Source of the DNA: Streptomyces venezuelae | GTDB taxonomy: Bacteria; Actinomycetota; Actinomycetes; Streptomycetales; Streptomycetaceae | NCBI RefSeq assembly: GCF_008642335.1 | Contig: NZ_CP029191.1 | Span: forward strand, 558,001-622,000 | Direction: 5' to 3' | Length of the DNA: 64,000 bases | Shown: piece by piece, positions 16,964 to 26,245 of the stretch | Position numbering within the stretch: the stretch's first letter is position 1 | Layout of the letters: the number at the start of each line of letters is the position of its first letter | Translations under genes and position numbers: made by a program | The notes under the pieces: generated by a model | Seen by the model: only the letters and a program-made list of their open reading frames with translations | Told to the model about the DNA's origin: nothing | The model's database searches: none

Positions 16964-19900
16964 TCACCTGTAGGCGCGCGCCTGAAGCCCGTACATCTGC
17001 GCGTAGAGCCCGCGCCGCGCCAGGAGTTCGTCGTGGCTGCCCGTCTCCGCGACCCGGCCGTGGTCGAGGACGACGATCAGGTCGGCGCCGCGCACGGTCG
17101 AGAACCGGTGCGAGACGAGGAGGGTGACGCCCCACGACTCCGGACGGCGGGCCGCCTCGATGTGCCGCTCGAAGACGAGGTGTTCGGTCTCGGCGTCCAG
17201 GGACGCGGTCGGCTCGTCCAGGATGCGCAGCAGGGGTGCGGGGCGCATCAGGGCCCGTGCGATCGCCAGCTTCTGCCACTGGCCCGTCGACAGGTCGACC
17301 CCGCCCTCCCAGCGGCTGCCCAGCTGGGTGCCGAGGCCCGCGGGGAGCGTGCCGGGCAGATCGACGGCGCCCGCCCTGGCCAGCGCGCCGGCCACCGCCC
17401 GCCGGTCGGCGATACGGGACAGGTCCCCGACGCCGACCGTCTCGTGGGCGGTGAACTCGAAGCGTACGAAGTCCTCGAAGGCCGCGCCGAGCCGCTCGCG
17501 CCACGCCTCCGGGTCCAGCGCGTCGAGGCGGACGCCGTCCACCGTGATCCGGCCCCGCGTCGGCTCGTACATCCGGCACAACAGCTTGACCAGCGTGGAC
17601 TTCCCCGAGCCGTTCTCACCGACCAGGGCGACCACTCCCCCGGCGGGCAGCCGCAGCGTGACGTCGTGCAGCGCGGTCCGTGTAGTGCCCGGATAGCGGA
17701 AGGACAGTCCGTCCACGACGATGCCGTGCCGCAGTTCCGTCGGTACGGCCGCCGTCGACGTGAGGCTCGCCCGCTCCGCGTACGCCTGCAGCCAGCGCAG
17801 GCGTTCGGCGCTCTGCAGGAGTTCGACGACGGCTCCGGTGGTCTGCACGAGACCGGCGACGTGGCCGGTGAACCGTCCCGCCAGGACGACGGCGAGCAGC
17901 ACGGCGCCGAGGCCGGTGCGGCCCGTCACGGCGAGATGCCCGACGAAGGCGACCGCGCCGATCAGGCCGAGCGAGTTGAGCAGGCCGGAAGCGCCGCCGA
18001 GCAGGGTGATCCGCCACTGCGCCCGGACCTTGACGCGGTCCGCACGCTGCCTCAACTCGGCGACTCTGGAGCGGAGTTGGGGCCCCGCATCGTAGACGCG
18101 CAGTTCCTTGCCCGCCGTCGGCGAGGTGGCGAGGGCCGCCAGACGTGCGGCGAGCCGGTAGTCGGCGGCGGTGGCCTCCTGCGCGCGGGCGCTGATGCCG
18201 CGGGCGGAGATCTGCACCCGCATGGCCACCGCCCCGATGAGCGGCAGTACCAGCAGGGCGGGGTGGACGGCGGCGAGGAGCACGGCGGTCACCAGGAAGC
18301 CGCCGAACTGTTCGAGGAGGTTGAGCACCCAGTTGAGCAGGGCGCCGATGGCGAGGGTGCGGTCGCGCAGCAGGTGGAGCCGGTCCTGGAACGCGGGCGA
18401 CTCCTGGTGCCGCAGTCCGGGTATGCCGGCGGCGAGCCGGGCGAGCAGCCGGTCGAAGGCGAAGCCCACCCGCTCGCTGAGCCCGATCCTCGCGCCGAGG
18501 GCCGCCAGTTCGACCGCCTCCCACGCGCCGAGGCTCACCACGAGCAACAGCGCGGCCGTCAGCGTCGTCTCGAGGGATCCCAGCTCCGCGCCCTCCGCCA
18601 TCGACCGCAGCCACAGGGCCTGGAGCGCCGCGAGTCCGGCCGCGGCGGGCACGAGCAGCATGCCGAGCACGGCGAGTTTCCAGGACTCGCGGAAAGATCC
18701 CACGACGAGGGTGCGCAGGGCGCCGAGCACGGCGCGCGCACCGCGCTCGGGCCGGGGGACGTCGGTCTCGGTGCTGTCGCCGGGCACGTCGGGCCCGGCG
18801 GGCAGCGCTCGTGACCGTACGCTCCCGGCACCCACGACTTCAAAGTCACCCTCCCCGTCCCCGTCCACGAACCGATCGGCCTGCAGCCGGTACATCCGGG
18901 CGTACCTGCCGCCGCGCGCCATCAGCCCGTCGTGCGTGCCGCTCTCCACGATGCGGCCGCCGTCCATGACATGGATCAGGTCGGCCCTGCGCACGCCCGA
19001 GAAGCGGTGCGAGACCAGGAGCGTGGTGGCGCCCCCGCTCACCGTCAGGAACCGGTCGAAGAACGCTGCCTCGGCCCGTGCGTCGAGGTGTGCGGTGGGC
19101 TCGTCGAGGACGAGGACGCCGCCCGTCCGCGCGGCGAGGAGCGCGCGGGCGAGGGCGACCCTCTGCCACTGGCCCGCGGACAGGTCGGCGCCGCCCGTGA
19201 ACTGCCGGGAGAGCACGGTGTCCCAGCCCGCGCCGAGCGTCCCGACGAGTTCGGCCCCGTCGGCCAGGTCGAGGGCGCGCTCCAGTTCGCGGGGGTCGTC
19301 CGCGAGGCCGGGTGCGCCGATGCCCACGTTGTCGCGCAGTGTCAGCGGATACTTCACGAAGTCCTGGAAGACGACGGAGATCCCCCGGCGCCACCCCCGC
19401 ACCGCGTGCTCCCGTACGTCCGTGCCGTCCGCGGCGATGCGCCCGGCGTCGGGTTCGTAGAGCCGTGCGAGGAGTTTGATCAGTGTCGTCTTGCCGCAGC
19501 CGTTCGCCCCGACGAGCGCCACGGACGTGCCGGCGGGGATCGTCAGGTCGAGGCCGCGCAGCACGGGTTCGTCCGTGCCGGGGTAGGTGAAGTGGACGGA
19601 CTCGAAGGCGATGCTCCGGCGGGTTTCGGGGGCGTCGCCGCTCACACCCCCGTTCTTCGTGAGCTCCCGCACGTCGTCCGCGGTCCCGCGCGCCTCGAGA
19701 TCGGCGAGGGACCGCAGGCCGAGGAGCGCGTCCCGCACCACGTTGTCGGCGTCGCCGACCCAGCCGAGCGCGGGGACGGCGAGCGCCGCCTGGGCGCTGA
19801 TCACGAGCCGGGTGAGGTCCAGGTCGCCGCGTGCGGCGGCGAAGGCGGCGTACCCGAGGACCGCCGCCTCCGCGAGGACCACGAACCCCACCGCTCCGCA

Positions 19901-20668
19901 GGCCCGCCGCGCCGCCGTCCCGCGGGTGGCCCAGACCTCGGCCATGCCCGACTGCCAGACGGCCGTCATCCGCTCGGCGAGCCAGTCGCGGAGCCCGAGG
20001 AGCCGGGCTTCCTTGGCGGGTTCGGGGTCCACGGCCAGCGACCGCAGGTATCCGGCCCTGCGGATCACCGCGCTCGCCGCCTGCATGCTGCCGTGCACGT
20101 GGCGCGCCAGACGCTGGTAGGAGCGGTACGTGAGGACCGCGGCGAGCGCGAGCAGTATCGGCGCCCACCAGGCGAGCGGCGCCAACAGGACGAGCAGGCC
20201 GAGCCCTTCGAGGCGGGGGCGCACGATCTCGGGGAGCAGGGTGGCGAGTTGGTCGGGGCGGCTGTTGGCCTCGGTGACCAGCCGCAGCGTGTCGGCGTAG
20301 CCCGGCTCCTCGAGGTGTCCGATGCCGTCCGGGCCGGTACCGGCCGCCATGGCCCTGTCCTCCACGACGGTGGCCGCACGCAGCCTGAGGACCGCGGCGA
20401 GCCCGCCCTCCAGGGCGCGCAGTGCCGTCCGTACGAGGATCAGCGCCCCGAACACGGTGAGTGCGGCCAGGACCCGTCGGGCGTCGGCCGATCCGGGGCC
20501 CGCGGTCACGGCTCCGGGCAGGTCGCCCACGAGCCGCCCGGTGGCGATCACGACGAGCGGCCCGGTGAGCGCCCCGCAGACCACGGTCACGGTGAGTGCG
20601 ACGGTGTGCCGGGGACCGGCCCGCCACAACAGCCGCACCGCTGCCGCCCACTCCTGCCACGTCCGCAT
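16964..20668 (-). CDS. Single-chain double ABC exporter (TMD-NBD-TMD-NBD)
   Basis: 1234 residues, about twice a bacterial half-exporter. TMD1 about 15-310, NBD1 about 350-590 (Walker A G-A-N-G-C-G-K-T-T, signature L-S-A-G-Q-W-Q-R, Walker B L-V-L-D-E-P-T), acidic linker about 600-660, TMD2 about 665-945, NBD2 about 980-1225 (G-E-N-G-S-G-K-S-T, L-S-T-G-Q-W-Q-K, L-D-E-P-T). The signature Q-W replaces the usual G-G-Q/E-Q, as in peptide and lantibiotic exporters. Both sites keep the catalytic residues. It converges on the VCNK gene pair. Export of a peptide or metabolite is probable; substrate unknown. Confidence 0.9.
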   Translation of the reverse strand: MRTWQEWAAAVRLLWRAGPRHTVALTVTVVCGALTGPLVVIATGRLVGDLPGAVTAGPGSADARRVLAALTVFGALILVRTALRALEGGLAAVLRLRAATVVEDRAMAAGTGPDGIGHLEEPGYADTLRLVTEANSRPDQLATLLPEIVRPRLEGLGLLVLLAPLAWWAPILLALAAVLTYRSYQRLARHVHGSMQAASAVIRRAGYLRSLAVDPEPAKEARLLGLRDWLAERMTAVWQSGMAEVWATRGTAARRACGAVGFVVLAEAAVLGYAAFAAARGDLDLTRLVISAQAALAVPALGWVGDADNVVRDALLGLRSLADLEARGTADDVRELTKNGGVSGDAPETRRSIAFESVHFTYPGTDEPVLRGLDLTIPAGTSVALVGANGCGKTTLIKLLARLYEPDAGRIAADGTDVREHAVRGWRRGISVVFQDFVKYPLTLRDNVGIGAPGLADDPRELERALDLADGAELVGTLGAGWDTVLSRQFTGGADLSAGQWQRVALARALLAARTGGVLVLDEPTAHLDARAEAAFFDRFLTVSGGATTLLVSHRFSGVRRADLIHVMDGGRIVESGTHDGLMARGGRYARMYRLQADRFVDGDGEGDFEVVGAGSVRSRALPAGPDVPGDSTETDVPRPERGARAVLGALRTLVVGSFRESWKLAVLGMLLVPAAAGLAALQALWLRSMAEGAELGSLETTLTAALLLVVSLGAWEAVELAALGARIGLSERVGFAFDRLLARLAAGIPGLRHQESPAFQDRLHLLRDRTLAIGALLNWVLNLLEQFGGFLVTAVLLAAVHPALLVLPLIGAVAMRVQISARGISARAQEATAADYRLAARLAALATSPTAGKELRVYDAGPQLRSRVAELRQRADRVKVRAQWRITLLGGASGLLNSLGLIGAVAFVGHLAVTGRTGLGAVLLAVVLAGRFTGHVAGLVQTTGAVVELLQSAERLRWLQAYAERASLTSTAAVPTELRHGIVVDGLSFRYPGTTRTALHDVTLRLPAGGVVALVGENGSGKSTLVKLLCRMYEPTRGRITVDGVRLDALDPEAWRERLGAAFEDFVRFEFTAHETVGVGDLSRIADRRAVAGALARAGAVDLPGTLPAGLGTQLGSRWEGGVDLSTGQWQKLAIARALMRPAPLLRILDEPTASLDAETEHLVFERHIEAARRPESWGVTLLVSHRFSTVRGADLIVVLDHGRVAETGSHDELLARRGLYAQMYGLQARAYR

Positions 20669-20784
20669 ACCAGCCTCCTCGACCGTGCCCCGTCGTTGGG
20701 GGCCCGATGCTCACAGAGGAGGCAGGTGGCCGGGTGACGGTCCCGGGCGCGGCCGGACAGTGCCGGTCGTGCGGCCGGGGGCCG

Positions 20785-22149
20785 TCAGCTCCGGCGTCGC
20801 GTGAGCGCGTGGCGTACCACTTTGGTGAGCACGGCCGGGCGGAAGAGGAGCGCGGGCGGTGCCGTCATGTTCAGGACCCGCACGAACCGCGCCCACACAC
20901 TCGGGTCGTGCACGGCGAGCGCGAAGACGTGCTGGTTGTACCAGTGGGCGAAGCGGGCGGGCAGCGGGTGCCGGGTGGGCGCCCACATGAGGTCGGAGCT
21001 GGTGGCCATGGTCCACGGGACCTGGATGACGCGGGCCGCGGCCCGCTGGTAGGCGCGGCTGAGCCCGTCGAGGCCACCGGTCCTGTGCCGGTGCAGCAGG
21101 CGGCCGAGCAGCTGCGCTTCGAGGGCGGCGACCGTGAGCCCCTGCCCGTACACGGGGTTGAAGACGCAGAGCGCGTCGCCGACCGCGACCAGGCGTTCGG
21201 GCCAGTGCGTGTTCTTGTGGTGCAGGCGCCATTCGTTGCCGTTGTTCGTGTAGCGGCGGATCTCTCCCTCTCGGGTGCCGCGCTTGATCTGTTCGGCGAG
21301 GCGAGGGGTGCCGAGGCTGTGGGCGAAGTCGAGGTAGCCCTCGTCGTCGGTGGGCGGCACGTGCTCGTCGACGCCGAACAGCGAGCACATCCAGCGGTCC
21401 CGCTCCACGGCGAGGACCACGCCGCCGCGCGGCACGTCGGGCGCGAAGGCCATCTGGTAGGCGACGTCGAAGTCCTGCCGGTCCTCGGGCGGGCGTACGT
21501 AGCACGCGGAGGTGTAGGTGATCTTCGACTTGATGACGTTCTTCGGGGAGGCCGGCAGGTGAGCGTCGGCGAGCCAGCGGTCGACGGACGTGGTGCGGCC
21601 CGACGCGTCGACCACGAGGTCGGCGGTGACCTCGGTGGCCTCTTCGTCCTCGGTGCGGTACCGCACCCGGTCCAGGCGTCCCGGCGCGCTCGCGGTGACC
21701 GTGTCGCAGTGGGCGGCGGGGACGACGCGCACCGCGGGGAGCGCCGAGACGCGCTGCCGCAGCCGGCGCTCCAGTTCGTCGCGCGTGAAGGTCTGGATGC
21801 GGACGCCCACCGGGTCGGTGGGCGCGTATCCGGTGGGCAGCAGGAAGCTGATCCGCTCGCCGTAGTCGAAGACGGGTGCGCCCTCGTCGGCGAGCTCCGC
21901 GCGCAGCCCGGGGAAGAGGGCTTCCAGGGCCTCGCCGCCGCGGGCGAGCAGGGCGTGCGCGTGGTAGCCCTGCGGGACGTGCGGGTGGACGCCGGTGTCC
22001 GGCAGCACCGGGTCGCGCTCCAGGACGAGCACCTCGGTGAAGTGGTCGGCGAGGGCCCGTGCGGTCACGAGACCGGCGTATCCGCCCCCTACGACGACGG
22101 CCCGCTCCCAGCGGGCCGCGGGTGACGAGCTGTGCTGGTTCTCCGGCAT
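20785..22149 (-). CDS. FAD-dependent monooxygenase/oxidoreductase (halogenase-hydroxylase class)
   Basis: 454 residues. N-terminal Rossmann motif V-V-V-G-G-G-Y-A-G-L (about 16-25) followed by V-L-E-R-D binds FAD. Motif L-V-V-D-A-S-G-R and the late G-D-A-L-C-V-F-N-P-V-Y-G-Q-G-L (second FAD contact) complete the group A flavoprotein pattern. It resembles Streptomyces aromatic or terpenoid hydroxylases rather than tryptophan halogenases: the halogenase W-x-W-x-I-P motif was not seen. The start at 22149 has GGGAGGGG upstream; the frame extends to 22191. It stands alone, so the substrate cannot be deduced. Confidence 0.82.
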   Translation of the reverse strand: MPENQHSSSPAARWERAVVVGGGYAGLVTARALADHFTEVLVLERDPVLPDTGVHPHVPQGYHAHALLARGGEALEALFPGLRAELADEGAPVFDYGERISFLLPTGYAPTDPVGVRIQTFTRDELERRLRQRVSALPAVRVVPAAHCDTVTASAPGRLDRVRYRTEDEEATEVTADLVVDASGRTTSVDRWLADAHLPASPKNVIKSKITYTSACYVRPPEDRQDFDVAYQMAFAPDVPRGGVVLAVERDRWMCSLFGVDEHVPPTDDEGYLDFAHSLGTPRLAEQIKRGTREGEIRRYTNNGNEWRLHHKNTHWPERLVAVGDALCVFNPVYGQGLTVAALEAQLLGRLLHRHRTGGLDGLSRAYQRAAARVIQVPWTMATSSDLMWAPTRHPLPARFAHWYNQHVFALAVHDPSVWARFVRVLNMTAPPALLFRPAVLTKVVRHALTRRRS

Positions 22150-22257
22150 GGCCGGTCCCCTCCCTGTCGGCGCGACGTCACCCCACTCCACCGCCCGGCA
22201 CCCCCGTTCTCAAGACCCCCCGGGGAGCGCACGGAAGCACTTGATCTTCCGTCCTAC

Positions 22258-22282
22258 GTCTCACGCCGGTGATCTCGGGTAC
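22258..22282 (+). promoter_or_regulatory. SigB-type promoter candidate before the small basic protein
   Basis: GTCT (22258-22261), 15 bases, GGGTAC (22277-22282). This fits GNNT-N14-16-GGGTAY, used by stress sigma factors of the Streptomyces SigB family. The start codon is about 104 bases downstream. Confidence 0.42.
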
Positions 22283-22385
22283 TCGTCACGGGCCGCGATC
22301 GCCCGTGTGGCGGACCGGCGGACTGTGTGAGCACCGTGGGAGGGGCCCACACCGGCCAGAGGCAACCGAGCTGAAAGAGCGCATC

Positions 22386-22712
22386 ATGCCCGCAGGATCG
22401 AACAGCAAGAGGGAACGGCAGTACGAGCACATCAAGGAGAGCGCGAAGGACCGCGGCGCGTCCACGGGCCGCGCGAAGGAGATCGCCGCCCGTACGGTCA
22501 ACAAGGAACGTGCGCGCTCCGGCGAGTCCCGCACGGCGAGCCGCACGTCGACGAAGGACCCGAAGTCCGCGTCGCAGCGTGGCGGCGAGCGTTCCCACCA
22601 GGGTTCGCAGGGCCCGACCAAGGACCAGCTCTACGCCGAGGCGCAGAAGAAGAACGTCAAGGGCCGCTCGTCCATGAACAAGTCGGAGCTGGCCCGCGCC
22701 GTCGGGCGCTGA
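22386..22712 (+). CDS. Small basic disordered protein with C-terminal Rho-N/SAP-like segment
   Basis: 108 residues, rich in Lys, Arg, Ser and Gln, so largely disordered. The last 30 residues (…KDQLYAEAQKK…KSELARAVGR) resemble the short helical Rho N-terminal/SAP-type nucleic-acid-binding fold. Similar Streptomyces proteins are often labelled plasmid stabilisation proteins without evidence. ATG chosen at 22386; the frame runs on to 22269 but without a plausible ribosome site. A SigB-like promoter and the catalase/dehydrogenase genes downstream suggest a stress-related nucleic-acid-binding role. Confidence 0.7.
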   Translation: MPAGSNSKRERQYEHIKESAKDRGASTGRAKEIAARTVNKERARSGESRTASRTSTKDPKSASQRGGERSHQGSQGPTKDQLYAEAQKKNVKGRSSMNKSELARAVGR

Positions 22713-22736
22713 GCAGGCTTCCCGTTCACCCGTACG

Positions 22737-22752
22737 GGCCCCCGGTGGGGCC
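22737..22752. terminator. Short GC hairpin before the dehydrogenase operon
   Basis: GGCCCC-CGGT-GGGGCC, a 6-bp stem with a 4-base loop, lies in the 70-bp gap between the small basic protein and the alcohol dehydrogenase. It may partly end the first transcript or be incidental. Confidence 0.3.
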
Positions 22753-22782
22753 TGCGCGGGCCGAGCAGAAAGGTGCGTCCCC

Positions 22783-23967
22783 ATGCGTGCTCTGACATGG
22801 CAAGGCAAGCGCGACGTGCGCGTCGACGAAGTGCCCGACCCCCGCATCGAGAAGCCCGACGACGTGATCGTCCAGGTCACGTCGACCGGCATCTGCGGCT
22901 CCGACCTGCACCTCTACGAGGTCTTCGGGCCCTATCTGGACCCGGGCGACATCCTCGGCCACGAGGCCATGGGGGTCGTCGCGGAGACGGGCCCCGACGT
23001 CACCGAGGTGGCCGTGGGCGACCGCGTGGTGATTCCGTTCAACGTATCCTGCAACACCTGCTGGATGTGCAAGCGGGGGCTGCAGTCGCAGTGCGAGACG
23101 ACGCAGGTCAAGTCGATGGGCACCGGCGCCTCGCTCTTCGGGTTCACCAAGCTCTACGGCCAGGTGCCCGGCGGACAGGCCGAACTGCTGCGGGTGCCCT
23201 TCGGCAACACGCTGCCCATCAAGGTGCCGCACGGCCCGCCGGACGACCGGTTCGTGTTCCTGTCCGACGTGCTGCCGACGGCCTGGCAGGGCGTGGAGTA
23301 CGCCGACATCCCGCCGGGCGGCAGCGTCACGGTGATCGGCCTCGGGCCCATCGGCGACATGGCCACCCGCATCGCGCGACTGCGCGGCGCCGAGCTCGTC
23401 ATCGGTGTCGACCTCGTCGACGCCCGTCTGGAGCGCGCCCGGCGCAACGGCACCACCGCGCTCGACCTGCGCGAACACGGCAAGGACCTGGGCGACGCCA
23501 TCCGTGACCTCACGGACGGCCGCGGCACGGACTCAGTGATCGACGCGGTCGGCCTGGAGGCGCACGGCTCGCCGGTGGCGACGGCCGCCCAGCGCGCCAC
23601 CTCGCTCCTGCCCGACAAGCTGGCCCGCCCGCTGATGGAGAAGGCGGGCGTCGACCGCCTCAGCGCCCTCCTCGCGGGCATCGACGCGGTCCGGCGCGGC
23701 GGCACCCTGTCCATCAGCGGGGTCTACGGCGGAGCCGCGAGCCCGCTGCCGCTCCTGACCATGTTCGACAAGCAGATCCAGCTGCGCATGGGCCAGGCCA
23801 ACGTGTGGCGCTGGATCGAGGACATCCGCCCGCACCTCACCGACGACGACCCGCTGGGCGTCGACACGTTCGCCACGCACCACCTGCCGCTGAAGGACGC
23901 CCCCTCGGCCTACGCCACGTTCCAGGCCAAGGAGGACGGCATGATCAAGACGCTGCTGCAGCCATGA
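22783..23967 (+). CDS. Zinc-dependent alcohol/formaldehyde dehydrogenase
   Basis: 394-residue medium-chain dehydrogenase. Catalytic zinc ligands are in G-I-C-G-S-D (C about 46) and G-H-E-A-M-G (about 67-72). The structural-zinc cysteines lie in C-N-T-C-W-M-C-K-R-G-L-Q-S-Q-C. The NAD-binding motif is V-I-G-L-G-P-I-G (about 186-193). Length and insert resemble glutathione-independent formaldehyde dehydrogenases. It overlaps the next gene by ATGA, starting a three-gene coupled unit. Substrate is probably a small aldehyde or alcohol, but may be a different secondary alcohol. Confidence 0.88.
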   Translation: MRALTWQGKRDVRVDEVPDPRIEKPDDVIVQVTSTGICGSDLHLYEVFGPYLDPGDILGHEAMGVVAETGPDVTEVAVGDRVVIPFNVSCNTCWMCKRGLQSQCETTQVKSMGTGASLFGFTKLYGQVPGGQAELLRVPFGNTLPIKVPHGPPDDRFVFLSDVLPTAWQGVEYADIPPGGSVTVIGLGPIGDMATRIARLRGAELVIGVDLVDARLERARRNGTTALDLREHGKDLGDAIRDLTDGRGTDSVIDAVGLEAHGSPVATAAQRATSLLPDKLARPLMEKAGVDRLSALLAGIDAVRRGGTLSISGVYGGAASPLPLLTMFDKQIQLRMGQANVWRWIEDIRPHLTDDDPLGVDTFATHHLPLKDAPSAYATFQAKEDGMIKTLLQP

Positions 23968-24539
23968 GTGCACGGCACGACGACGATCCCGGCGCCCTGA
24001 TCGTGATCGACATGATCAACACGTACGACCACAAGGACGCCGAGCGGCTCCTGCCGTCGGTGCGCGAGGTCGTGCCGGTGATCACGGACCTGCTCGCCGC
24101 CGCGCGTGCGAGCGGGGCGCCGGTGATCTATGTCAACGACAACTTCGGCCAGTGGCGCTCCCACCACGGGGAACTGGTCGAGGCCGCCATGGCGGGGCCG
24201 CACGGGGACCTGGTCGGTCCGGTGCGGCCGGACGACGACTCGCTGTTCGTCGTGAAGGCCCGGCACTCGATCTTCTACGAGACGCCGCTGACCTATCTGC
24301 TGTGGCAGCTGGGCGTCCGCAAGGTGACGCTGTGCGGTCAGGTGACCGAGCAGTGCGTGCTGTACTCGGCGCTCGACGCCCACATCAGGCACCTCGACGT
24401 GACCGTGGTCGCCGACGCCGTCGCCCACATCCACCCGCATCTCGCGGAGGCGGCCCTGGAGATGATGCGCATCAACCTCGGAGCCCGGATCGCCAACGGC
24501 AAGGACATCGGATTCGGCGGAGGCGTCGCGGGCTCATGA
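23964..24539 (+). CDS. Isochorismatase-like cysteine hydrolase
   Basis: 191 residues with the cysteine-hydrolase triad: Asp in L-I-V-I-D-M-I-N (about 16), Lys in V-V-K-A-R-H-S (about 94) and Cys in G-Q-V-T-E-Q-C-V (about 128). The family includes nicotinamidases, ureidoacrylate hydrolases and isochorismatases; the substrate cannot be told from the motifs. It overlaps both neighbours by ATGA and lies between a dehydrogenase and an FMN enzyme, so it likely hydrolyses an amide in the same pathway. It lacks the aryl-carrier domain of siderophore isochorismatases, so I do not assign it to the siderophore locus. Confidence 0.85.
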   Translation: MSARHDDDPGALIVIDMINTYDHKDAERLLPSVREVVPVITDLLAAARASGAPVIYVNDNFGQWRSHHGELVEAAMAGPHGDLVGPVRPDDDSLFVVKARHSIFYETPLTYLLWQLGVRKVTLCGQVTEQCVLYSALDAHIRHLDVTVVADAVAHIHPHLAEAALEMMRINLGARIANGKDIGFGGGVAGS

Positions 24540-26119
24540 CGCGTTTCCTGACGGTGGGCGCACTGCTGGCCTGCGCGGCCGGCGGCGTGGTGCTCGCCCT
24601 GCTGACGTCGCCCTGGTGGTGGGCGGCCGCCGCGCCGCTCCTGGCCGTGGCGCTGACCGGGGTGTACGACCTCGTGCAGCCACGGCACTCCGTGCTGCGG
24701 AACTATCCCGTCCTCGGCCATCTGCGGTTCCTCATGGAGACCCTGCGGCCCGAGTTGCAGCAGTACTTCGTGGAGCGCAACTACGACGGCAGGCCCTTCG
24801 ACCGCGACACCCGCAGCATCGTCTACGAACGGGCGAAGGGGGTCGCCGCCGAGGAGCCGTTCGGCAGCGAGCGCGACATGGACGACCGGGGTTACGAGTT
24901 CCTCGTGCCGTCCATGGCGCCCGCGCCGGTGCCGGACGAGCCGCCCCGCGTCCGGATCGGCGGGCCCGACTGCACGCAGCCGTACGACATGGCTCTCCTG
25001 AACGTCTCGGCGATGAGCTTCGGCTCCCTGTCCGCCAACGCGATCCTGGCGCTGAACACCGGGGCCGCGCGGGGCGGGTTCGCGCACGACACCGGTGAGG
25101 GCGGCCTGTCCGACCACCACCTGCGGCCCGGCGGCGACCTCGTCTGGGAGATCGGGACGGGCTACTTCGGCTGTCGCACCCGGGACGGCGGGTTCGACGC
25201 CCGGCAGTTCGCCGAGAAGGCCGCCCACCCCGCGGTGCGCTGTGTGTCGCTCAAGCTGTCGCAGGGCGCCAAGCCGGGCATCGGGGGCGTGCTGCCCGGC
25301 AGCAAGGTCAACGCCGAGATCGCCTCCGTACGCGGCGTGCCGCAGGGTGAGACCGTCATCTCACCGCCGTACCACCGGGTGTTCTCCACGCCCCGCGAAC
25401 TCGTCCGGTTCCTGGCCCGGATGCGGGAGCTCGCACACGGCAAGCCGGTCGGATTCAAGCTCTGTCCTGGGTCGCGGACCCAGTTCCTCGCCGTGTGCAA
25501 GGCCATGGCGGCGGAGGGCATCACCCCGGACTTCGTCATCGTCGACGGCGCCGAGGGCGGGACGGGCGCGGCGCCGCTGGAGTTCGCCGACCACCTCGGC
25601 ATGCCGCTCACCGACGGGCTCATCACCGTGCACAGCGCCCTGACGGGTGCGGGGCTGCGGGACCGTATCCGCATCGGCGCGAGCGGCAAGGTCGCGACGG
25701 GCTCCGACATCGTCAAACGCCTGGCGATGGGCGCCGACTACACCAACGCGGCCCGCGCGATGATGTTCGCCGTCGGCTGCATCCAGGCCCAGCGCTGCCA
25801 CACCAACCGCTGCCCGACCGGCGTCACCACGGTGGACCCGCACCGTGCCCGCGCCCTCGACGTCGTGGACAAGTCGGCGCGCGTCGAGCGGTTCCAGAAG
25901 GCCACGGTCCAGAGCGCGCTGCAGATCATGGCCGCGATGGGGGTACGCGACGCCACCGATCTGGGCCCGCATCTCGTGCGGCGCCGCGAGGACAACGGCA
26001 GGTTCCGGTCCTACGCCGAGCTGTACGACTGGCTCTCCCCCGGCGAGCTCATCGCCGGGCCGCCGCAGAGCTGGGCCGCCGACTGGAGCGCCGCGGACCC
26101 GGACCGCTTCGTCACCTGA
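24536..26119 (+). CDS. FMN-binding glutamate-synthase-like protein, membrane-anchored
   Basis: 527 residues. Two hydrophobic helices (about 5-45) anchor the N-terminus. The rest is the GltB FMN-binding barrel (G-G-T-G-A-A-P-L-E, G-A-S-G-K-V-A-T-G). The iron-sulfur cysteines C-x5-C-x4-C (C-I-Q-A-Q-R-C-H-T-N-R-C) are conserved. It lacks the N-terminal amidotransferase domain, so it cannot use glutamine like full GltB. Standalone versions are common in actinobacteria and of uncertain function. It is co-translated with the hydrolase and dehydrogenase upstream. Confidence 0.88.
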   Translation: MTRFLTVGALLACAAGGVVLALLTSPWWWAAAAPLLAVALTGVYDLVQPRHSVLRNYPVLGHLRFLMETLRPELQQYFVERNYDGRPFDRDTRSIVYERAKGVAAEEPFGSERDMDDRGYEFLVPSMAPAPVPDEPPRVRIGGPDCTQPYDMALLNVSAMSFGSLSANAILALNTGAARGGFAHDTGEGGLSDHHLRPGGDLVWEIGTGYFGCRTRDGGFDARQFAEKAAHPAVRCVSLKLSQGAKPGIGGVLPGSKVNAEIASVRGVPQGETVISPPYHRVFSTPRELVRFLARMRELAHGKPVGFKLCPGSRTQFLAVCKAMAAEGITPDFVIVDGAEGGTGAAPLEFADHLGMPLTDGLITVHSALTGAGLRDRIRIGASGKVATGSDIVKRLAMGADYTNAARAMMFAVGCIQAQRCHTNRCPTGVTTVDPHRARALDVVDKSARVERFQKATVQSALQIMAAMGVRDATDLGPHLVRRREDNGRFRSYAELYDWLSPGELIAGPPQSWAADWSAADPDRFVT

Positions 26120-26127
26120 GCGGCCTC

Positions 26128-26152
26128 GTTTGGATCACATGGCACCGGATAC
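26128..26152 (+). promoter_or_regulatory. Stress-sigma-type promoter candidate for the second catalase
   Basis: GTTT (26128-26131), 15 bases, GGATAC (26147-26152), about 94 bases before the ATG. The -35 is a full match to the SigB-family pattern and the -10 differs at one base. Confidence 0.42.
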
Positions 26153-26245
26153 AGAAGGGACGCCACGTATCGCCCGCGACAACACGGGCACCCGGACCGT
26201 GACCTGTCTCAGGTCGGGAACGCCGAAGACGAAAGGCACACGCTG

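Noticed and set aside
23964..24539. Isochorismatase-like protein as the source of dihydroxybenzoate for the siderophore
   Set aside because: It lacks the aryl-carrier domain and diagnostic residues of DhbB, is coupled to unrelated genes and has no iron box.
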